64,000 nucleotides of DNA. It comes from Comamonas serinivorans (GTDB lineage: Bacteria; Pseudomonadota; Gammaproteobacteria; Burkholderiales; Burkholderiaceae_C). Shown piece after piece: positions 35,808-43,109 of the stretch (the stretch's first letter is position 1; every line of letters begins with the position of its first letter). The stretch covers positions 2,294,001 to 2,358,000 of the forward strand of contig NZ_CP021455.1 of the NCBI RefSeq assembly GCF_002158865.1, written 5' to 3'. Position numbers and translations under genes: made by a program. The notes beneath the pieces are model-generated. The model was not told the origin of the DNA. It was given only the letters and a program-made list of their open reading frames with translations, and searched no databases.

Positions 35808-36740
35808 ATGAAGACCGTGCGCCACACCCTGCAGGCCGGCCTGCTGATGGCCAGCGCGGCGGCGTGCGCGCAGACCGTGTCGCGCGCCGACTTGCTGGGA
35901 GCGCTGTCGCCGCTGGCCGTGGACCAGGGGGTGCCCGCGTACCTGCCCCAAGGCCTGCGCTGCGGCGCCATGCCGTGGCAGCTGGACCACGAGGCCTATG
36001 TGCAGCGCCTGGCGCGCACGCCCGTGGCGGACCTGGACCTGTTTGAGCTGGTCTACCTGAAGAACGCCGAAGCCCGGCTGCGCGAACGCTTGCAGGCGGG
36101 CGCCAACCCCAATGTGTGCGGCGGTCCCCTGAACGTCAGCCTGCTGAGTTTTGCGGCCGGCACGGGCGATGTGAAGCTGGTGCAACTGCTGTTGGCGCAT
36201 GGCGCGCACCTGGAGCAGCCCCTCGATGACACCGGCGGATCGGCCTTCATCCAGGCGCTGACGGCCGACCGCTACGACGTGGCCCAGCTGCTCATGGCGC
36301 GTGGCGCGGATGTGCACATCACCACGACAGACGGGCGCACAGCCCTGCACGCGCTGGCGAACGCCAACCGGGTCCAAGGCCGCTACCAGCCGGCGCGCGA
36401 GCTGGCACTGGCCCGCCGCCTGTTGCAGATGGGCCTGTCGCCCAATGCGCAAGACCGGCAGCCCAACGGCGGCTTCACGCCTGTGGCGCTGGCGGTGGTG
36501 TTCAACCAACCCGAGTTGGTGCGGCTGTTCATGGCCCACGGCGCGGACCTGAGCCTGACCGACGCCAAGGGCCGCACGGCGCTTCAACTGGCGCGCCAGC
36601 TGGACCGAGGCGCGGTTGCGCGTGCTGGAGGGGCGATGACCACGGCACACCCCGTCGCACGCCATGACCGCCGGGCCGGCCAAGCTCATGCCCCGGTCCG
36701 AACCCAAGCCCGACACCGGCCATGCAGGGGGACGCGATGA
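35808..36740 (+). CDS. exported ankyrin-repeat protein, C terminus probably frameshifted
   Basis: Encodes 310 residues. A short signal peptide (residues 1-22, ending ACAQ) is followed by five or six ankyrin repeats (GDVKLVQLLLAHGAHLE, RYDVAQLLMARGADVH, GRTALHALANAN, QPELVRLFMAHGADLS, GRTALQLARQ). After TALQLARQ the frame turns into a 40-residue Arg/His/Ala tail without repeat character. In the neighbouring frame the same DNA reads EARLRVLEGR and stops at 36637-36639, a natural repeat end, so a one-base frameshift near 36600 is likely. As read, its TGA overlaps the ATG of the second vWA gene. Confidence 0.8.
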   Translation: MKTVRHTLQAGLLMASAAACAQTVSRADLLGALSPLAVDQGVPAYLPQGLRCGAMPWQLDHEAYVQRLARTPVADLDLFELVYLKNAEARLRERLQAGANPNVCGGPLNVSLLSFAAGTGDVKLVQLLLAHGAHLEQPLDDTGGSAFIQALTADRYDVAQLLMARGADVHITTTDGRTALHALANANRVQGRYQPARELALARRLLQMGLSPNAQDRQPNGGFTPVALAVVFNQPELVRLFMAHGADLSLTDAKGRTALQLARQLDRGAVARAGGAMTTAHPVARHDRRAGQAHAPVRTQARHRPCRGTR

Positions 36741-37900
36741 GCCCGCCGCCGCTGGCCGTGACCGACCCGCTGGAGCGCTGGCGCCTGCTGCTGGGCGAAG
36801 CCGCGCAGGACGCCTGCGGCGCGCTGGGCGAGTCGGCCGCTGCGGCCGATGCCGCGCTCGACTGGCTGTATGGCCGCGACAGCGACCTGGGCGCGCGCGG
36901 CGAGCGCAGCGTGGGCAGCCGCGACGGCCAGCGCTTTGGCGTGCGCACCGACGACGCCGTGTCGGTGCCCGACTGGATCAACGCCGTGCACCGGCTGTTT
37001 CCGCAAGAGGTGATCGAGCGGCTGGAGACCGACGCCGTCGAGCGCTACGGCATCGCCGAGATCGTCACCAACGCCGAGGTGCTGCAGCGGATTGAGCCGT
37101 CGCCCAGCCTGCTGCGCGCCGTGCTGCAGACCAAGCACCTGATGAACCCCGAGGTGCTGGCCATGGCGCGGCAGCTGGTGGGCGAGGTGGTGCGCCGCAT
37201 CCTCGAGCAACTGGCGACCCAGGTGCGTCAGGCCTTCAGCGGCACGCGCGACCGGCGCAAGCCCTCGCGCCGCGCCGTGGCCGCCAATTTCGACTTCAGG
37301 CGCACGGTGGCGACCAACCTGCACCGCTACGACCCGGCCAGCGGGCGCCTCTACCTGCAGACGCCGCGTTTCAACAGCCGCAGCAAAAAGCACACCGAGA
37401 CCTGGGACATCATCCTGCTGGTCGACCAGTCGGGCTCCATGACCGACTCGGTCATCCACTCGGCCGTGCTGGCCGCCTGTCTGTGGGGCCTGCCCGGCAT
37501 GCGCACGCACCTGATCGCCTACGACACCGAGGTGGTCGACCTGACCGATGACGCGGCCGACCCGGTCGAGCTGCTGATGAAGGTGCAGCTGGGCGGGGGC
37601 AACGACGGCGCCAAGGCCGTGGCCTATGCCCAGGGCCTGGTGCGCAACCCGCAGCAGACCGTGCTCGTGGTCATCAGCGACTTTTACGAAGAAGCCTTCG
37701 TCGCGCGCGAGATGGTGCGCCGCATGGCGCAGCTCATCGCCGATGGCGCCAAGGTGCTGGGGCTGATGGCGCTCGACGAACACGCGGTGCCCACGTACGA
37801 CCACGAGGTCGTGCAGGCCATGGCCAACGTGGGCGCCAAGATGGGGGCGATGACGCCGGGTCACCTGGCGGCCTGGCTGGCCGAGCAGCTGCAGGCTTGA
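36737..37900 (+). CDS. vWA-domain protein, copy 2 (altered MIDAS)
   Basis: Encodes 387 residues, a duplicate of the protein at 34457. DQSGS (D230, S232, S234) and ISDFYE are kept, but the MIDAS threonine is replaced by asparagine (N289 in GGGNDGAK), which should weaken or change metal binding. The region between residues 55 and 75 also differs. It may bind a different partner or act as a regulatory subunit of a mixed vWA complex with the MoxR ATPase. An ATG at 36722 lies in frame, but the ATG at 36737 overlaps the upstream stop (ATGA) as at all other coupled junctions here. Confidence 0.9.
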   Translation: MSPPPLAVTDPLERWRLLLGEAAQDACGALGESAAAADAALDWLYGRDSDLGARGERSVGSRDGQRFGVRTDDAVSVPDWINAVHRLFPQEVIERLETDAVERYGIAEIVTNAEVLQRIEPSPSLLRAVLQTKHLMNPEVLAMARQLVGEVVRRILEQLATQVRQAFSGTRDRRKPSRRAVAANFDFRRTVATNLHRYDPASGRLYLQTPRFNSRSKKHTETWDIILLVDQSGSMTDSVIHSAVLAACLWGLPGMRTHLIAYDTEVVDLTDDAADPVELLMKVQLGGGNDGAKAVAYAQGLVRNPQQTVLVVISDFYEEAFVAREMVRRMAQLIADGAKVLGLMALDEHAVPTYDHEVVQAMANVGAKMGAMTPGHLAAWLAEQLQA

Positions 37901-37912
37901 AGGTGCGATGCA

Positions 37913-37958
37913 GTATGGGATTGGCATGACCAAAAATAAATCGGTGGACCCTGCATAC
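37913..37958. repeat. 46-bp dyad element D14 (left inner box lost)
   Basis: Left box GTATG (in GCAGTATG), right box CATAC, right inner box ATCGG; the left inner position reads TGACC. Exactly 46 bp. Between the second vWA gene and the next gene. Confidence 0.8.
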
Positions 37959-38008
37959 ACCCGCATGGCGGGTGCCCCGGCCGCAGGTGGCTGTGAAGGA
38001 GCCCGGAC

Positions 38009-38653
38009 ATGACGGCGATGGCCTTGTCGATCGACGGACAACGCCTGGCGACGGTGTGCTGCGACGGCTTCGACGTCGTCCGTTTTCACCTGCAGGGCAC
38101 GCGCTCAGACCCCGCCTTTGCCCACGTGCACCTGGGCGCCGGGGGCTTGCTGTGGCTGAACGACGTGACCGTGACGCCGGGCCAGCGCGTGGGCCTGGCG
38201 GTGCTCGCCGCTGGGGAGACCGCACCGGCCGGCCAGACGCTGGACCTGCTGTACCCCGATGACGGCCTGGACCAGGACAACCAGGCGGAGGGCGAGGGCT
38301 CAGGCCCCATCGAGTTTGACGACCGCGCGGCCATCGACCGTGTGCTGAACCACGTTCGCGGCCTGCCCAGTCACCGCGCCGGCTACCGGTTCGACTGGCT
38401 GGACGCCGACGGCACGCGGGTCAGCGGCAGCACGGCGGCAGCGATGCACGGCATCACGTTCTCGGCGGTGTGGAACCGGTTTCACCCGGCGCGCGTGCGG
38501 GTGTCCTTGCACACGCACACCCTGGCCAGCGTGGGGCAGCGCCGGCGCAACGACGCAGCGGGGCAAGTGACGCTGGCCCGCGGGGATTTGATGGCCGGCC
38601 AATCGGTGAGCGTGACGCTGTCGGACAGCGACAACATGGAGGAGGGCGCATGA
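38009..38653 (+). CDS. protein of unknown function in the MoxR-vWA-SWIM set
   Basis: Encodes 214 residues that I do not recognise. No signal peptide and no membrane helix are visible. Alternating hydrophobic strands (LATVCCDGFDVVRFHLQG; VTVTPGQRVGLAVLAAG; RVRVSLHTHTLASVG; GQSVSVTLSD) suggest a beta-sandwich, with an acidic linker at about 85-105. GAAGGAG lies eight bases before the ATG. Its stop overlaps the SWIM gene start in ATGA, so the two products are probably made in equal amounts and may interact. Confidence 0.8.
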   Translation: MTAMALSIDGQRLATVCCDGFDVVRFHLQGTRSDPAFAHVHLGAGGLLWLNDVTVTPGQRVGLAVLAAGETAPAGQTLDLLYPDDGLDQDNQAEGEGSGPIEFDDRAAIDRVLNHVRGLPSHRAGYRFDWLDADGTRVSGSTAAAMHGITFSAVWNRFHPARVRVSLHTHTLASVGQRRRNDAAGQVTLARGDLMAGQSVSVTLSDSDNMEEGA

Positions 38654-41319
38654 ACCGCCGCGAAGATTTGCTGGAACTCACGCCGCAGGCCTTGACGGCC
38701 TTGGCCAACGCCGGGTTTGTGAAGCGCGCGCAGCGCGAGGTGGCGGCCGGGCAATTGCCCACGCTCAGCATCGACGACCAGGGCGTGGTGACCGCCGTGT
38801 TCGACGACGGCGTGGAGACGCGGTTTCCGCCCGGCGTGGGCCTGCACGACGCGCACTGCAACTGCCCCGCCAGCGGCATGTGCCGCCACCGCGTCACCCT
38901 GGTGTTGGCTTGGCAGGCGGGGTTTCATACTGAAGATGAGGCTGATTCATCGGAAACGCCTGGTACTGCCTCAGCGGTTGGCGCCGCGTCCACCGAAGCA
39001 CCCCAGCCAGCTGATGCACCGTCCGCAGAGGCCGGCCAGGGCGGCGCGGTGGCAGGTACAGCGGCGGTGAACCCCGGCGATGCCGATGCGGGGGGCGCAC
39101 CACCTGCCGCAGGTGCTGCGGGCGCCAAGCCCGCCAGTGCCGGGCTGGCCAGCGCGGGCGGCAAGGCCGCCGCACCCGTCCGCGCGGCAGGAGGAGAGGC
39201 CCGGCCAAGAGAGGCCCGGCCAGGTGAGGCCCGGCCAGGTGAGGCCCGGCCAGGCGAGGCCCGGCCAGGCGAGGCCTTCAGCCCCGCCGACTTCGACGAC
39301 GCGGCCTTGACCACCGCATTGGGCGCCACGGCGCTGGCCCAGGCCACGCGCTTTGCGGCCCAGCAGCCCACGGTGCGCGTGCAGCCCTGGCAGGGCGCCG
39401 ATGCGCCGCCGCTGGCGCGGCTGCCCATGTGCACGGTGCGCTTTTTCTCGCGCCACAACCTGCAGCTGGCGCGCTGCGACTGCGTGGCGGGCGGCCGCTG
39501 CGCTCACGTGGCGCTGGCCGTGTGGGCGTTTCGCCAGGCCAGGCCGGCGCCGGGCGAGGGCGAGCGGGTGCTGACCCTGCGCGGCCCGGTGCCCTTCGGC
39601 GCCGTGGCGGCGACGGCGTCCCCCGACTCAGCGCTGCCGGCAGATGCCGTGGCGGCGGTGGCCGGGGCCGAGCCGGCCGCAGCGGTGGTGTCGCCCCGCC
39701 GCGCGCGGGGCGCCAAGGCAGGTGCTGGCCTGGACACCGACAGCGCCGAATACGCCATCGTCGATGCGCGTGGCGATGGCTTCGGCCTGCAGTCGCCCGC
39801 AGGCCTGCGCGTGCGGGCCGGGCTGGATGCGCTGCTGGCCCAGCTCTGGCTGGAGGGCGCGGCGCAGCCCCAGCTGGCGTTGGCCGGCCGCATCACGGCC
39901 CTGCGCGCCGACCTGCAGGAGCTGGGCTGGCAGTGGCTGCTCGATGCGCTGGACGAGCTCGAAGGCCAGCTGCACGCCCTTGCCGCGCGCAGCACGCGCT
40001 TCGACCCGTTGCGGCTGGTCGACGTGAGCACCGAGCTGTGGGCGCGCTGGCGCTGTGCCCAGCACCAGTGGCAGCGCGAGAGCCAGCCCGGGCAGGCGGG
40101 TGCGGCCAGCGCCGCGGCCCACGAGGCCGTGCCGGCGGCGGAGGTGCTGGGCCGTGGCGTGCGCGGTGAAGTCGCACTTGACCACCTGCGGCTGGTGTCG
40201 CTGGGTGGTGCGCTCTGGTCCGATGCGCAGGCCGAAGGGGCCAGCGTCTACCTGGCCGACCCGGACACCCAAAGCGTGCTGGTGCTGGAGCGCGAGTGGC
40301 CCAAGGCCGAAGCGGCTGCCGCCACCACGGGCAGCGGCCCGACACCGGTGCCCGCGCCCGGTGCGGCCAGCGCGTCCGTGGCGCAAACCAGCCTGCTGCA
40401 GCGCCGCGTCGTCAACGTGCCGCTGCGCCAGCTGCTCGACAGCCAGATCGTCACCAAGGCCGCCAAGCGCCGCGCCAACGGCGCCGTCGACATCGGGGGC
40501 AACAAGCGCCAGACCGGTGTGCTGCCGCTGTCGGCCACGGCCTGGAACGAGCTGGCCCCGCCGCTGGCCCAGCCCGATGTGCAGTCGCTGGACGCCCACC
40601 TGCGTCAGCAGGTGCCGCCCTTCGTGGCGCCGCGGCATGCGGCCACGGGTGCGGCCGCCGGCGTGTCGGGCCACCTGCACGTGGTGCGCCTGGCCGATGC
40701 CGAGTTGCAGCACTGGTGGTGGGACGGCGCGCGCCAGACCGTGCACGCCGTGTGGACCCAGGCCACCGTGATGACCCACGAGGCCGTGCTGGCCGGCGAT
40801 GGCGACCCCGACACCGCCGAACGCCCCGCCGTGCTGCATGTGCAGCTCGCCTACCAGCCCGAGTCCCCGGGGGCCGTGGACGGGCTGGCGCGCGCGCTGG
40901 CCGGAGAATGGGGCGCCGTGCAGGCGGTGGCCGGGCCCGCCTGGCGGGCCCAGGGCGAGGTGCGCCTGCAGGCCACGGCCATCGTCTGTGCCCAGCGCGC
41001 GCTGGCCCTGGCGGCGCAGCCTGTGGCGCCGCAAACCATGCCCAGCGCCGAGGCGGGCGACGACGAGGACCTGCGCGCCCTGGCCCTGCAGAACGGCCTG
41101 CACCACCTCAGCGTGCTGTTGCGGGACGGCATGCGCCATCAGGGCGGCAGCTGGTCGCAGAGCGCGGCCGAGCACGCGCAGCTGTTGCGCCGCGCCGGCT
41201 TTGCCCAGGCCGCCCAGGCCCTGACCGCCTTGCCGGGGCTGGCCCTGGGGGCCAACCGCGAGGCGGTGCTGCCGCGCGTCACCCAGCTGGCCCTGCTGCT
41301 GCGGCAGCTGCAGGCCTGA
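38650..41319 (+). CDS. double SWIM zinc-finger protein
   Basis: Encodes 889 residues. Two SWIM fingers of form CxCx5CxH are present: C70, C72, C78, H80 (CNCPASGMCRH) and C276, C278, C284, H286 (CDCVAGGRCAH). SWIM fingers bind DNA or proteins. Between them lies a 190-residue low-complexity Ala/Pro/Gly linker containing dyad-derived residues (about 91-106) and five tandem EARPG units. The rest is helical with no enzyme motif. Proteins like this are often encoded with DUF5682, MoxR and vWA genes. The frame extends upstream, but the ATG at 38650 overlaps the preceding stop (ATGA). Last gene of the set. Confidence 0.9.
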   Translation: MNRREDLLELTPQALTALANAGFVKRAQREVAAGQLPTLSIDDQGVVTAVFDDGVETRFPPGVGLHDAHCNCPASGMCRHRVTLVLAWQAGFHTEDEADSSETPGTASAVGAASTEAPQPADAPSAEAGQGGAVAGTAAVNPGDADAGGAPPAAGAAGAKPASAGLASAGGKAAAPVRAAGGEARPREARPGEARPGEARPGEARPGEAFSPADFDDAALTTALGATALAQATRFAAQQPTVRVQPWQGADAPPLARLPMCTVRFFSRHNLQLARCDCVAGGRCAHVALAVWAFRQARPAPGEGERVLTLRGPVPFGAVAATASPDSALPADAVAAVAGAEPAAAVVSPRRARGAKAGAGLDTDSAEYAIVDARGDGFGLQSPAGLRVRAGLDALLAQLWLEGAAQPQLALAGRITALRADLQELGWQWLLDALDELEGQLHALAARSTRFDPLRLVDVSTELWARWRCAQHQWQRESQPGQAGAASAAAHEAVPAAEVLGRGVRGEVALDHLRLVSLGGALWSDAQAEGASVYLADPDTQSVLVLEREWPKAEAAAATTGSGPTPVPAPGAASASVAQTSLLQRRVVNVPLRQLLDSQIVTKAAKRRANGAVDIGGNKRQTGVLPLSATAWNELAPPLAQPDVQSLDAHLRQQVPPFVAPRHAATGAAAGVSGHLHVVRLADAELQHWWWDGARQTVHAVWTQATVMTHEAVLAGDGDPDTAERPAVLHVQLAYQPESPGAVDGLARALAGEWGAVQAVAGPAWRAQGEVRLQATAIVCAQRALALAAQPVAPQTMPSAEAGDDEDLRALALQNGLHHLSVLLRDGMRHQGGSWSQSAAEHAQLLRRAGFAQAAQALTALPGLALGANREAVLPRVTQLALLLRQLQA
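38921..38966. repeat. probable 46-bp dyad element D15, inside the SWIM gene
   Basis: Right part reads ATCGG then GGTAC(TGCC), close to the family; the inner pair is CTGAT/ATCGG with a shortened loop and the left box is degraded to GGTTT with CATACT just inside. Translated as an acidic Ser/Thr-rich linker after the first SWIM finger. Confidence 0.5.
39196..39270 (+). repeat. 15-bp tandem repeat in the SWIM gene
   Basis: Five units starting GAGGCCCGGCCA encode Glu-Ala-Arg-Pro-Gly (the first ends in Arg). Units are nearly identical, so copy number is likely to vary between strains, changing the linker between the two SWIM fingers by five residues at a time. Confidence 0.88.
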
Positions 41320-41464
41320 GGCGTCGACCAGGGCCGGCCACCAAGGAAGACCCTGAGCGGCTGCGAGCGGCCCTGGCCTGTGCGCAAGCTGAACACCTGC
41401 TGAGGTGCCCCGCAGGCAAGGCGGCGGCTCAGATCATGGCGTCACCGACGCATGTCTTCATCCA
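41320..41464. other. intergenic stretch after the SWIM gene
   Basis: 145 bases without a recognisable gene. A short frame reads KEDPERLRAALACAQAEHLL, which has helical character and might be the last trace of a further gene of the set, but this is not secure. Confidence 0.3.
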
Positions 41465-41510
41465 GTATGGTGCCACTTCCGTTTCATGTTGAATGGGAAG
41501 TGGCTCATAC
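41465..41510. repeat. 46-bp dyad element D16
   Basis: Left box GTATG (in CCAGTATG), right box CATAC, inner boxes CCGTT and AATGG (four of five pair). The spacers also carry GCCACTT and AAGTGGC, so the dyad is deeper than in most copies. Lies between the SWIM gene and nadA. Confidence 0.88.
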
Positions 41511-41889
41511 CCCTTCAACCATCACAGTGGTCGCCCCACCGGCGTCTGGAACGCGCCCGGCTGCGCGTGGGCGGTGCGCTGGGGCTGGTCGATGGGCCGG
41601 CGGCCGGCGCCGTGGGCGATTGGTGGGTGCCCACCGCGCGCTGAGGCCTGTGTGTGATGGACCAGCAGCCGGGTTCTGTACGAGCCGGCTTGCGCGCTGC
41701 AGTTCACCGCCTTAGCCTGTGCGGCCGCCGAAGACGGAGCGTAGAGGCCCGCCACCTCGGCAGGGCTGCCAGCAGCGCTATCGGCACGGCTGCGGGACGC
41801 TCATGCGGCCAGCGGCGCGCCGACCGCCTCTCTGTATCCGCATGCCAGCGCCGTGTCGCGCGCGGCTCATTCGTCCGGGGAAATCGGCC
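41511..41889. other. intergenic stretch with a possible gene remnant
   Basis: About 380 bases. A plus-strand frame ending at TGA 41642-41644 reads LERARLRVGGALGLVDG then WWVPTAR, which has coding character but no start and no family I can name; it may be the end of a lost gene. The rest shows nothing. Confidence 0.3.
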
Positions 41890-41917
41890 TTGTATTAATG
41901 CTCATTTTGAGAATAAT
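41890..41917 (+). promoter_or_regulatory. probable promoter of nadA-nadB
   Basis: TTGTAT (41890-41895) and AATAAT (41912-41917) are spaced by 16 bases, in the only AT-rich patch before nadA. It would start RNA shortly before the ATG at 41949, which supports that start over the in-frame ATG at 41916. Confidence 0.5.
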
Positions 41918-41948
41918 GAACACACCTTCACCCCACGAGACCCTGAGC

Positions 41949-43106
41949 ATGTCCATCAAATCCGTGCAGTTCGATCAGCCCCTGATCTCGTCTCTGGGGG
42001 CGTCCGGCGCCGCCACGGGCGCGGCGTGCAGCATCGGCGAAGCCTGGGCGCGTGTGCCGCCCGACCTGAGTCCGGCCGAGCAGCAGCAGGCCAAACAACG
42101 CATCCACGCCTTGCTCGAGCAGCACAACGCCGTGCTCGTCACCCACTACTACGTGGATGGCCCGCTGCAGGACCTGGCGCGCGAAACCGGCGGCTGCGTG
42201 GGCGATTCGCTGGAGATGGCGCGCTTTGGCGCCGCGCACCCGGCCTCCACGCTGCTGGTGGCGGGCGTGCGCTTCATGGGCGAGACGGCCAAGATCCTGA
42301 GCCCCGACAAGCGCGTGCTGATGCCCGATGGCGACGCCACCTGCTCGCTGGACCTGGGCTGCCCGGCCGATGCGTTCAGCGCCTTTTGCGACGCCCACCC
42401 CGACCGCACCGTGGTCGTCTACGCCAACACCAGCGCCGCCGTGAAGGCGCGGGCGGATTGGGTGGTGACCTCGTCCATCGGCGAGCAGATCGTGGCGCAC
42501 CTGCACGCACGCGGCGAAAAAATCCTCTGGGCGCCCGACCGTCACCTGGGCCACTACATCCAGCAGCAAACCGGCGCCGACATGCTGCTGTGGAACGGCG
42601 CCTGCGTGGTGCACGACGAGTTCAAGGCCAGCGAACTCGCGGCGCTCAAGCGCGAGCTGCCGCAGGCGGCCGTGCTGGTGCATCCCGAGGCCCCGGCTGC
42701 CGTGGCGGCGCTGGCCGACGTGGTGGGCTCGACCACGCAGCTGATCGCCGCCATCGACCGCTACCCGACCGACACCTTCATCGTCGCCAGCGACCGCGGC
42801 ATCCTGTACGAGATGGGCGCACGCCACCCGGACAAGCGCTTTTTGCCGGCACCCACGGCCGGGCAGGGCGCGGCCTGCAAAAGCTGCGCCATGTGCCCGT
42901 GGATGGCCATGAACAGCTTGGCCGGCATCGAGCAAGCCCTGCGGCACGGCCACGGCGAGATCACGCTGGACGCCGCGCTGGCACAGGCCGCGCGCCAGCC
43001 CATCGAGCGCATGCTGCAGTTCGCCGCCGAGCGCGGGCAGCGCGTGCGCACCAGCGGCAGCCACGAGCAGGACGCCAGCCTGTTCACGCACCACGGCGTG
43101 GCCTGA
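41949..43106 (+). CDS. nadA: quinolinate synthase A
   Basis: Encodes 385 residues. NadA condenses iminoaspartate with dihydroxyacetone phosphate to quinolinate, the second step of de novo NAD synthesis, in the cytoplasm. The three triplicated domains are seen; cluster cysteines lie in DATCSLDLGCP, NGACVVHDEF and CKSCAMCPWM, where a [4Fe-4S] cluster is held. VTHYYVDGPLQDLA near the N terminus is typical. Upstream in-frame ATGs exist (41853, 41916), but the likely promoter ends at 41917. nadB follows after three bases. Confidence 0.95.
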   Translation: MSIKSVQFDQPLISSLGASGAATGAACSIGEAWARVPPDLSPAEQQQAKQRIHALLEQHNAVLVTHYYVDGPLQDLARETGGCVGDSLEMARFGAAHPASTLLVAGVRFMGETAKILSPDKRVLMPDGDATCSLDLGCPADAFSAFCDAHPDRTVVVYANTSAAVKARADWVVTSSIGEQIVAHLHARGEKILWAPDRHLGHYIQQQTGADMLLWNGACVVHDEFKASELAALKRELPQAAVLVHPEAPAAVAALADVVGSTTQLIAAIDRYPTDTFIVASDRGILYEMGARHPDKRFLPAPTAGQGAACKSCAMCPWMAMNSLAGIEQALRHGHGEITLDAALAQAARQPIERMLQFAAERGQRVRTSGSHEQDASLFTHHGVA

Positions 43107-43109
43107 GCC

